Positions 1-6,800 of a stretch of 6,864 bases of DNA are shown one piece after another. The notes beneath the pieces are model-generated. The model ran no database searches, was not told where the DNA came from, and saw only the letters and a program-made list of their open reading frames with translations. The first letter of the stretch is position 1. The number at the start of each line of letters is the position of its first letter. A program made the translations under genes and the position numbers. The stretch comes from Candidatus Hydrogenedentota bacterium (GTDB lineage: Bacteria > Hydrogenedentota > Hydrogenedentia > Hydrogenedentales > SLHB01). Location: assembly GCA_003557825.1 (NCBI GenBank), contig PWNM01000188.1, positions 1 to 6,864 on the forward strand, read 5' to 3'.

Positions 1-909
1 CCCGGTCCTGGAGGACCTCTCCGACGAAGAACTGGAGGCCCTTGTGGAGGCGTGGAAAGGAGGATGACGATGACGAGAGCCCTGGCGGCGCGTTTCAAGC
101 CCCAGATAATTGGCCACTTCTTCGATGGTCTTGCAATTAGGCGTGTGGACCTTTTCAAGGGGCTTCAGCTCCTCAGGATAGGTTTCCGGAATGCCGCATG
201 CCACCTCGAGATTGGCCAGATAATCGCTCCCGTCGCTGGTCACAATGGTGTCTTCACCGGCCTCCGTGAGAAGGATGAATTCATGGGCGATATTGCCGCC
301 CATCATGCCGGTGTCGGACTCGACCGCCACCACTTGGGCCAAACCGGCCCTGGCGAAAATCCGCTGATAGGCCCGGTAGCATTCCTGATAATACGTTTCG
401 AGGTCCCCCTGGGTGGCGTGAAATGAATAGGCATCTTTCATGGTGAACTCGCGCACCCGAATGAGACCGCCGCGCGACCGCGGTTCATCGCGAAACTTGG
501 TCTGGATCTGATAGACCATAAAGGGCAACTGCAGATGACTGCTGATTTCGTTACGGCAGAGCTGTACTACGGCTTCCTCATGGGTCATGCCGAGAACCAT
601 GTCATGGCCGGTCCGATCCTTAAAGCGGACCAGTTCGTTGCCCACCGCCTGATAGCGGCCCGATTCCTCCCAAAGCTCCCGAGGCATGACCACGGGCATT
701 TGCACCTCCTGGCCCCCGACACGATCCATTTCCTCGCGGATGATACGCTCGATCTTCCGGACCACGCGCAGTCCCGGAGGCAGCAATGAATAGATACCAT
801 TCGACACTTGGCGCGCATATCCGCCACGCAGCAAAAAGGCATGGCTCTCGAGAATGGCTTCGGCGGGCCGCTCTTTGTAACGGGTTCCAACCAATTGACT
901 CAAACGCAT
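1..909 (-). CDS. proS: Prolyl-tRNA synthetase, N-terminal part (truncated or chimeric)
   Basis: Class II aminoacyl-tRNA synthetase that charges tRNA-Pro with proline in the cytosol. Translation from the ATG at 909 starts MRLSQLVGTRYKERPAEA, as in bacterial ProS. It carries the motif 1 region (about residues 43-76, GLRVVRKIERIIREEM then MPVVMP), the THEE signature (109-112) and motif 2 (about 139-164, FRDEPRSRGG then REFTMKDAYSFH). An ADTG-like segment (ESDTGMMGG, 197-205) and the start of the editing/insertion domain (TIEEVANYLGLETR, 261-274) follow. The start is supported by GGAGGT (916-921) six bases upstream. The frame stays open to position 1 (303 codons), but after residue 274 (position 88) it becomes low-complexity Arg/Ser/His sequence unlike ProS. 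The rest of the editing domain, motif 3 and the anticodon-binding domain (roughly half of a usual ~570-residue protein) are absent. The ProS assignment is firm; the cause of the break is not known. Confidence 0.93.
   Translation of the reverse strand, partial: MRLSQLVGTRYKERPAEAILESHAFLLRGGYARQVSNGIYSLLPPGLRVVRKIERIIREEMDRVGGQEVQMPVVMPRELWEESGRYQAVGNELVRFKDRTGHDMVLGMTHEEAVVQLCRNEISSHLQLPFMVYQIQTKFRDEPRSRGGLIRVREFTMKDAYSFHATQGDLETYYQECYRAYQRIFARAGLAQVVAVESDTGMMGGNIAHEFILLTEAGEDTIVTSDGSDYLANLEVACGIPETYPEELKPLEKVHTPNCKTIEEVANYLGLETRRQGSRHRHPPFHASTRASSSSSERSSRTG
2..67 (+). CDS. C-terminal end of an unidentified plus-strand gene (partial)
   Basis: Reading from base 2, the plus strand gives 21 codons ending DLSDEELEALVEAWKGG and then TGA at 65-67. 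The acidic/hydrophobic spacing is that of an amphipathic helix closing a real protein, while the opposite strand here gives only a Ser/Arg-rich string. Its stop overlaps an ATG (ATGA at 64-67), and a strong ribosome binding site for a following gene lies within its last codons, as in a coupled operon. Too little is present to name a family. The length is short, so chance cannot be excluded, but three independent features (helix-like tail, stop, Shine-Dalgarno plus start) agree. Confidence 0.45.
   Translation, partial: PVLEDLSDEELEALVEAWKGG
56..90 (+). other. Ribosome binding site and truncated start of a second plus-strand gene; junction with proS
   Basis: AAAGGAGG (56-63) is a near-perfect Shine-Dalgarno sequence, followed six bases later by ATG at 70-72. 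Reading gives MTRALAARF, a plausible N-terminus. An earlier ATG at 64-66 is too close to the Shine-Dalgarno to be preferred. From about position 88 rightward the DNA is clearly proS in the opposite orientation, so this gene start is cut off. The exact breakpoint cannot be fixed from the sequence alone but should lie between about 76 and 90. Confidence 0.35.
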
Positions 910-980
910 GGGATGACCTCCGTCGTGCTGTGAATACCCAATGGAACGTGCATGCTGGAAAGATGCCAAGGAATGGTCAG

Positions 981-1010
981 AGCATACCCCGACGCCTTTG
1001 GTGAGCGCAA
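981..1010 (-). promoter_or_regulatory. Candidate sigma70-type promoter for proS
   Basis: On the minus strand a TTGCGC box (1005-1010) lies 18 bases from a TATGCT box (981-986). The -10 box matches 4 of 6 consensus positions and the -35 box 3 of 6. Transcription would begin near 974, leaving a leader of about 65 bases before the proS ATG at 909. It is a consensus-only prediction in an otherwise gene-free stretch between two divergent genes. Confidence 0.3.
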
Positions 1011-1014
1011 CCCA

Positions 1015-1044
1015 TTGGCACAATCGAAAAAAACATGGTACCCT
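1015..1044 (+). promoter_or_regulatory. Candidate promoter for pilT
   Basis: TTGGCA (1015-1020) is followed after 18 bases by TACCCT (1039-1044), with an extended -10 TG at 1036-1037. The -35 box is good and the -10 box poor (3 of 6). Transcription would start near 1051, about 22 bases before the pilT ATG. It nearly abuts the divergent proS promoter candidate, so the two could compete for polymerase. A sigma-54 reading of the TGGCAC was considered but the required -12 GC is absent. Confidence 0.3.
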
Positions 1045-1060
1045 TTTGATCAGCAAACCT

Positions 1061-1067
1061 GAGGGGG
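1061..1067 (+). promoter_or_regulatory. Ribosome binding site of pilT
   Basis: GAGGGGG lies five bases before the ATG at 1073. It decides the start: the same frame is open further upstream to an ATG at 941, but that stretch has no Shine-Dalgarno, does not resemble PilT, and would overlap the proposed promoter. Starting at 1073 gives MATLDRYLKVVVEHGASDLH, the usual beginning of PilT proteins. Confidence 0.7.
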
Positions 1068-1072
1068 ATATC

Positions 1073-2158
1073 ATGGCGACATTGGATCGATATCTAAAGG
1101 TAGTAGTGGAGCATGGGGCATCGGACCTGCATTACTGCAGCGGGTGCAAGCCAATACTCCGCAAAGATGGCGGACTGGTTGGCCTTCGCGAGGACCCCAT
1201 CGACCCGGAGACCGCCCATCGGGTATTGGTCGAGATCATGCCCGAGAAAAACATCGAGGAATACCGGGAAACGAACGACACGGACTTCGCTTATGAAATT
1301 CCGGGCGTGGCGCGTTTTCGGGTCAATATATACCGCGACCTTAAAGGTCCATGCGGTTCTTTCCGTGTCATTCCGGCCGACATTCTGACATGCGAGCAGC
1401 TCGGATTGCCCAAGAGCGTAAAGCAGTTTTGCGGCCTTTCGAAAGGACTGATTCTCGTAACAGGACCCACAGGCAGCGGCAAATCGACTACGTTGGCGGC
1501 GCTTATCGACCACATCAATACGACTCGAAGCGACCACATCGTAACCATCGAGGATCCCGTCGAGTTTGTCCACCCCAACAAACGATGCCTCATCAACCAA
1601 CGAGAGGTAAACACCCATACGACGGGCTTCAAGAAGGCTCTGCGCGCGGCCCTGCGCGAGGATCCCGACATCGTATTGGTCGGCGAGATGCGGGATCTGG
1701 AAACGACGCACATCGCCATCGAAACCGCCGAAACCGGCCATCTGGTGTTTGGTACCCTTCATACAACCACGGCCATATCGACGGTTGACCGGTTGATCGA
1801 TCAGTTCCCTTCCGAACAACAGGCGCAGATCCGCGTCATGCTTTCAACAAGCCTGAAAGGCATTGTGGCGCAGAACCTGCTCAAGAAAAAGGGCGGCGGC
1901 CGCATCGCCGCGCTCGAGGTCCTTGTGGTGAACAACGCCGTGGCGTCGCTTATACGCGAAGGCAAGACGACGCAGATCATGAGCATCATGCAGACCGGCA
2001 AGAAAGAGGGCATGACCCTGTTGAACGAAGAGCTGACACGCATGGTCAAGGCCGACATAGTTGAGCCGGATGAGGCCTATCTAAAGGCCGTAGACAAAGA
2101 CGGGCTCATTGGTCAGTTTCAGACCGCCGGTATTACGTTCCAACCGCCCGCGGAATAA
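1073..2158 (+). CDS. pilT: Type IV pilus retraction ATPase, PilT/PilU-like
   Basis: Hexameric secretion-superfamily ATPase that depolymerises type IV pili at the cytoplasmic face of the inner membrane, powering twitching, adhesion or DNA uptake. The protein has 361 residues, close to the usual 340-380. The N-terminal domain begins DRYLKVVVEHGASDLH. The ATPase core has Walker A GPTGSGKST (131-139), an Asp box ending in IEDPVEF (159-165), Walker B DPDIVLVGEMRD (197-208, with E205) and a His box TGHLVFGTLHT (221-231). The tail holds SLIREGKTTQI and MQTGKKEGMTLLNEEL. An odd point is CSGC (22-25), where relatives usually have a Ser/Val/Gly loop. No other pilus gene is in the window, so it looks like an orphan retraction ATPase. 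Distinguishing PilT from PilU would need a phylogeny. It is transcribed divergently from proS and ends 5 bp from the convergent operon. Confidence 0.93.
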   Translation: MATLDRYLKVVVEHGASDLHYCSGCKPILRKDGGLVGLREDPIDPETAHRVLVEIMPEKNIEEYRETNDTDFAYEIPGVARFRVNIYRDLKGPCGSFRVIPADILTCEQLGLPKSVKQFCGLSKGLILVTGPTGSGKSTTLAALIDHINTTRSDHIVTIEDPVEFVHPNKRCLINQREVNTHTTGFKKALRAALREDPDIVLVGEMRDLETTHIAIETAETGHLVFGTLHTTTAISTVDRLIDQFPSEQQAQIRVMLSTSLKGIVAQNLLKKKGGGRIAALEVLVVNNAVASLIREGKTTQIMSIMQTGKKEGMTLLNEELTRMVKADIVEPDEAYLKAVDKDGLIGQFQTAGITFQPPAE

Positions 2159-2163
2159 TCGCA

Positions 2164-2832
2164 TCAGGCGAAATGAATGCCTCCGAACCGCTCCGGTTGG
2201 TGGAAGTTGAGTTCGCTGCCGATGGGCGCCCAGGATGCCCAATGGGGTCGGCTGGTATGGTCGCCGCATTTGTAGAAGTTTGCCCGCCAGCTTTGTCCTG
2301 AAAGCGGACCCAGCGGACCGAAATACGCCTCGAACAGCGCGACGGGGATGCGCATTTGGAGGGTCCAGCACAGCGGCTCCGATATTTCCGGATCAATCGG
2401 ACCCGAAAGCGACGTTGCCACCTCGACCCGTTGCCCAAGCTCCGGCGACAGCGGTTCCCATTGGGCGAACCCTTCGTCCAAACGCCGGTGGTTTTCGATA
2501 AACGAAATATGCTTGGTCCCAATGCAATTTGTCTCGAAGTTGAAGTAGCCGCCGATGCCCAAGGGTTGCACGAAGAACTCGACACAGGAATCCGTACAAA
2601 CCGGGTCTTGATATTCGGTATGAACAGCGCGTACGTATTGATCATCGACACGAAAGATGAGGTGCAGCCCTTGATCATTGTGTACCATCCGGAACCGCAC
2701 ATCCGGGCGATGATCCGCGCTTCGAACGTGGAAACCATCAACGGCCCCGGTCCGAGCCGACTCCCATACCGGATCGTCCCACGCAGCTCCCAACGACGGC
2801 GCTTCCGCGACACGCTGCACAATATAGTTCAC
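2164..2832 (-). CDS. CBM9-like domain protein (DOMON-like beta-sandwich), function unknown
   Basis: A 222-residue protein that appears to be a single carbohydrate-binding-module-9-like beta-sandwich. Typical signs are the strand pattern RFRMVHNDQGLHLIFRV (46-62), the DSCVEFFVQP segment (81-90) with the acidic/aromatic pattern of this fold, a WTLQMRIP strand in the second half, and the closing APIGSELNFHQPERFG stretch. There is no signal peptide, membrane segment or attached enzyme domain, so it may stay in the cytosol; family members in environmental bacteria are often annotated only as hypothetical. Whether it binds sugar is unproven. The start is GTG at 2832, chosen for its Shine-Dalgarno. 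The stop of the hydrolase gene lies 11 bp upstream, so it is the third gene of the operon. Its 3' end faces pilT with a 5-bp gap. The fold call is from pattern recognition. Confidence 0.75.
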   Translation of the reverse strand: MNYIVQRVAEAPSLGAAWDDPVWESARTGAVDGFHVRSADHRPDVRFRMVHNDQGLHLIFRVDDQYVRAVHTEYQDPVCTDSCVEFFVQPLGIGGYFNFETNCIGTKHISFIENHRRLDEGFAQWEPLSPELGQRVEVATSLSGPIDPEISEPLCWTLQMRIPVALFEAYFGPLGPLSGQSWRANFYKCGDHTSRPHWASWAPIGSELNFHQPERFGGIHFA

Positions 2833-2838
2833 AAGGAA

Positions 2839-2845
2839 TCCCCCT
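2839..2845 (-). promoter_or_regulatory. Ribosome binding site of the CBM9-like gene
   Basis: On the minus strand AGGGGGA sits six bases before a GTG start (2830-2832) and overlaps the TAG stop of the preceding hydrolase gene. This fixes the GTG as the start, since no ATG is nearby, and suggests translation is coupled to the end of the hydrolase. Confidence 0.6.
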
Positions 2846-3815
2846 AGTTATCGGTATCAAAATGTTGATCGAGGAACGTGAGGATTTCGGCGACAACCTC
2901 CTCACGGTCGTAGTCGAAAAAGAGATGGTGATTGGAACGGTCAAACCAGGCGATCCGTTTGTCGGTGGAGGCCATGCCTTCCCATGCCTTTTCAGCAGCT
3001 TCAGGTGAGGAGGCCTCATCGCCATGGGAATGAAGCAAGAGCACAGGACATGTAACACGGTCAAGGCATTCCGACGCACGGGCCCGTTCACCGAGCTCCG
3101 CCAAGGTACGTCCTGCTCGGGTCGGAGCCCAATCGTAGCTGAGGATTCTATCCTTGGCCTCCGGCCGGTTGACCTGGATGAACATTTGTCCTTTATACAC
3201 CCAGCGGATTATGGGCGAACCTATCCGTATCCATTGCTCGGGGGGGAGGATATAATACCAGCGGTGGGTAACCTCAAAATAGGGTGCGACGAGAACAAGC
3301 CCGTCGGCATGTCCCTGCGCTGCTGCCAGGGTACATAACGCCCCGCCCATGGAATGTCCGATAAGGACGACATTCCCATGCTCGTTCGCCAATGCCTGAG
3401 CCTCCGCAAACACGGCATCCACCAACTCATCGGCATCGACCGTTTCGAGGTCGCGGGGGCTCGTGCCATGACCAGGTAGCAGCATGGCACGGGCCCGCCA
3501 CCCGTGCTCTGCCAGAGCTTCCGGCAATTCGCCGAAGTTCTGCCCGGCTCCGAGAAATCCATGAACCAATAACACCGCTCCCGGCGCATCCTTCGGTCCG
3601 AGATCCCGCGGCTCGGCGCCTTCAAGCAATCCTGTCTCCGGATCGCGTGGAGCCCGCGCATCCGAACGGGCCACCAGATGTTCCGTTAACATAGCGCATC
3701 CTCCCGCAAGGCCCACGACAAAGGCCACTGCCAACGCAGATACAACCCATCGAGGCGGGCCTTTTCGCCGTTTCGGGCTCAATGTTCCGCCCGGTACCTC
3801 ACTCGTCGTCGTCAT
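2844..3815 (-). CDS. Alpha/beta hydrolase, monoacylglycerol lipase/carboxylesterase-like, membrane anchored
   Basis: A serine hydrolase of 323 residues. The catalytic core shows the oxyanion-hole HGFLG (85-89), a PGHGTSP loop (114-120), the nucleophile elbow GHSMGG with Ser155, a likely acid Asp266 in LLLHSHGDEASSP, and a likely His296 in SNHHLFFDYDREE. This is the layout of monoacylglycerol lipases and carboxylesterases (Hydrolase_4 type). The N-terminus has a basic stretch (PKRRKGPPR), a hydrophobic segment (about 23-39) and LAGGC with Cys40, so it is exported and anchored either as a lipoprotein (an imperfect lipobox) or by an uncleaved helix. The start is taken as ATG 3815; an in-frame TTG at 3839 would add eight residues but is less likely. 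It overlaps the stop of the upstream acyltransferase fusion by 17 bp, indicating coupled translation. Substrate is unknown; an acyl-glycerol or lysophospholipid is inferred from context only. Confidence 0.85.
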   Translation of the reverse strand: MTTTSEVPGGTLSPKRRKGPPRWVVSALAVAFVVGLAGGCAMLTEHLVARSDARAPRDPETGLLEGAEPRDLGPKDAPGAVLLVHGFLGAGQNFGELPEALAEHGWRARAMLLPGHGTSPRDLETVDADELVDAVFAEAQALANEHGNVVLIGHSMGGALCTLAAAQGHADGLVLVAPYFEVTHRWYYILPPEQWIRIGSPIIRWVYKGQMFIQVNRPEAKDRILSYDWAPTRAGRTLAELGERARASECLDRVTCPVLLLHSHGDEASSPEAAEKAWEGMASTDKRIAWFDRSNHHLFFDYDREEVVAEILTFLDQHFDTDN

Positions 3816-6800
3816 CCCCCATGTCCAATTCCTTGGCAAGCTTTTTTACCCCCCGCAAGTCCAGCTTACCCGTTCCAAGAACGGGGATCTCCTCGACTCG
3901 ATAGAACGCTTTGGCCCGGGGAATCCACAGTTTGGGCAGATCGGATTGACGCAGCTTGTCCAGCAAAGCCTCAAGCTGGTCATCATCGAGGGTATGCAGC
4001 ACCACCAGGCGTTCCCCTTTCGCCCGATCCGGGACGCTCGTCACGGCCATGGTCATGTCGGTCAGTTCGAGCAGGCTATGCAGTTTTTCCTCAACCCGGG
4101 TATGGGGCACCATTTCACCGCCGATTTTGCTGAACCGCGATACCCGGTCCGTGATGGTGATAAACCCGTCCTCGTCAATGGCCGCCACATCGCCGGTGTT
4201 ATACCAGCCGTCCTTGAGCACCTCCGCCGTCTTTTCCGGCATGTGGAGATAACCCGACATGATGTTTGGCCCTTTGACATGGAGTACGCCAGGTTCGTTT
4301 TCAGGTAGCGGTTCGCCGGTGTCCTGATCGTGTGCACGAGCGCTGACCCCCGGAATCGGCTGGCCGATGGTACCGTGCTTGGTACCAATCTGATAATAGC
4401 CCGGCGCACGGAAATCGGGGATATTAACCGAAACCACCGGCGAGCATTCCGTTGTACCATAGCCCTCGAGCGGTTCCACGCCGAATTTGGATTTAAAGGC
4501 CTCGCGAATGCGGGCCGGCAGCTTCTCGGCTCCGGTGATAACGTGGCGGACGCTACTCAGCTCCTCCGCCAGGCAACGGCGGATGAAATTCTGCAAAAAG
4601 GTTGGAGCCGCAACGAGGAAGGTGCATTGATGTTTGTAGATCAATTCGCCGATAGCTTTTGCCTCGAGCGGAGACGGGTGGTAGACGGTCCCAAACCCTG
4701 TGAGCACGGGCAACCAAAGGGTCGCCATAAAGCCGAAGGAATGGAAGAAAGGCAACATGCCCACCATGATCTCGTGATCTTCATGGGGAAAGACCTGCAT
4801 GGTCGCTTCAACGTTGCTGGATATATTGAAATGGGTAAGCGGCACGCCTTTCGGATCGCCCTCACTGCCGCTCGAGAAGATGATGGTAGCCAGTTCTTCT
4901 GTCGAACGCTTCCGCTTGCACCCCAAGGCCCGTTCGATGAGCCGGGCGGGAAAGAATAGGGCCATCAGCAGGGCCACGATTCGATCCTTCCCTGTGACCG
5001 ATTCCTTGACATCTTCGAGGTAGATGGATTCACCGGGGACCTCCACCGGAAGCCGTTCGAGCAATGCCCGCGCCGTCAGCACCTGGGTAATGTTGCATTG
5101 ACGGGCCGCCGAAGCGATGGCGTCCGCCGACGCGGTATAGTTCAGATTTACCGGCGTCTTGCCCATGATTTGGAGGGCAATGTTTGTCAGGGCGCTGCCC
5201 ACCGTCGGAGGAACCAACACGCCCACCATGGGCTGATCATCGAGTAGCTTTTTCAGCTTTCGTCCGAAAACTATCGAGGCCACCAAGGTCTTGAAGTAGG
5301 ACAAGCCGGGGATGTTGGCATCGGCGACACACATTCGAAACGGATGCCGCCGTACATTGCGAATAAAGCCGCGATGAAGCAAGGGGCTCTCGAGATCGCG
5401 CTGGCAATAGGCCTCCGTCCCAAGTTCCCGCACCGTGCAATACAGTTCGAAGGGCGTCGTGGAGGCGGGCAATGGGGCGCCGAAATTTACCGTGACAGGA
5501 TAGGGAATTCGTTTGGGCCGTTTCCAGAGGAATTTCCCCTCTGAAAAACTGAATATGCTTCCCCAGAGCTGGTCCAAATGGATGGGGATGATGGGCGCGT
5601 CAATGCCTTTTACGATCTTCTCGTACCCCTTTCGAAAAGGCAGCATGTTGCCCGTGCGGGAGATCTGTCCTTCGGCGAAGATACACACGATCTCGCCGTT
5701 TTTAATCGCATTGGAGGCCTCGCGAATGCTGTGGACCAAATCCCGCGGCCCTGACATGGGTGAGATGGGGATGGCCTTTAGGATGCGCGCCAGGGGACCA
5801 ATCCAGCGGTTCTCGTAAATATCCGCCGCCATCATGAATCGGATGGGCCGATCAATGGACGTCATTAGAAACAGGGCATCGATAAAGGACGTGTGATTGG
5901 CCACAAACAAGGCCCCGCCTTCTTGGGGGATGTTCTCCGGATGCAGCACTTTGAGCCGATAGAAGGTGTTGACAAAAAACCACATAACCGATCGGACAAT
6001 GAACACCGGGAAGGCCAGGCATAGATAGAGGCCCACCAGCAACGTCAATATGGCCACCAAGAGGAACACTTGATACGTACTGGCCCCCAACTGAGCGGCC
6101 ACCATGAACAGCCCGCCTCCAAGCAGTACGCCAATGCAGGTACCAATGTTGAACGTGGCGATCATGCCTCCCTTGAGGTCTTTGGGCGCGCGGTTTTGAA
6201 CCGTTGCCATGATAGGAATGATGAAGAACCCAGCAAAGAAGCCCAGGACCAAAAGAAAGATAAAAGTCGCCCAATACCCCATAGTAATCAAACCCAGCAC
6301 AAGCCCGCAGAGGGTCATGCCAAGCAATCCAACGGGAATAAGGCCCAATTCGATTTTCCCCCGGGACCAGTATCCCGCCGCAGCGCTGCCAAGACCGATG
6401 CCCAGCAGAACGCTAATCACCAGCGCAACGGACCAGAAATTGTCCTGCTCAAGGGCATTTCTACCATGCACCACCACATTGGCTTGTACCAGAGCGCCGG
6501 CCATCCAGAAATAGGCGCCGCCCAATAAAATAAGCCAAAGAACCGTGTTGCTATAGAACAGCTTGAAATATTGGCCCAAGCCCGCCCACAGGTTGACGGA
6601 CAAGGGTTTGCGGGGAGCCGCGGCCGGTACCTTGGTTATGCCGAGGCTGAACACCAGCCCCACTGCGGAAAGCCCGATGAGGAGCAAGGAAATCGGCGTG
6701 AGGGTGAGCGCCTCTTGTTCGACTAGATCATAGAGGAACCCGGCGAGGGCTTGCCCGGCGATGATGGCGATAAACGTGGTCATCCCCATGATGCCATTCC

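Noticed and set aside
52..426. Plus-strand open frame of 124 codons antisense to proS
   Set aside because: From about position 88 on it is the antisense of conserved ProS; only the first few codons (from ATG 70) may belong to a real, truncated gene.
1015..1030. Sigma-54 promoter starting at TGGCAC
   Set aside because: The GC dinucleotide needed at -12 is replaced by AA, so the element is incomplete.
941..1072. Upstream extension of pilT by 44 codons
   Set aside because: There is no Shine-Dalgarno at 941, no similarity to PilT N-termini, and it covers the likely promoter.
1094..1819. Long open frame (241 codons) antisense to pilT
   Set aside because: It lies entirely within a clear PilT gene, has no recognisable motif, and arises from codon bias on the opposite strand.
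2140..2215. Possible bidirectional terminator between pilT and the CBM9-like gene
   Set aside because: The gap is 5 bp and the only inverted repeat seen (AACCG-CTC-CGGTT) is short, inside coding sequence and without a T tract.
2133..2822. Open frame of 229 codons on the minus strand over the CBM9-like gene
   Set aside because: It is a frame-shifted reading of the same stretch, with Arg/Ser-rich sequence; the other frame shows the CBM9-like pattern and has a Shine-Dalgarno.
4330..4959. Plus-strand open frame of 209 codons within the Aas fusion
   Set aside because: It is the antisense of conserved adenylation-domain motifs and has no independent support.
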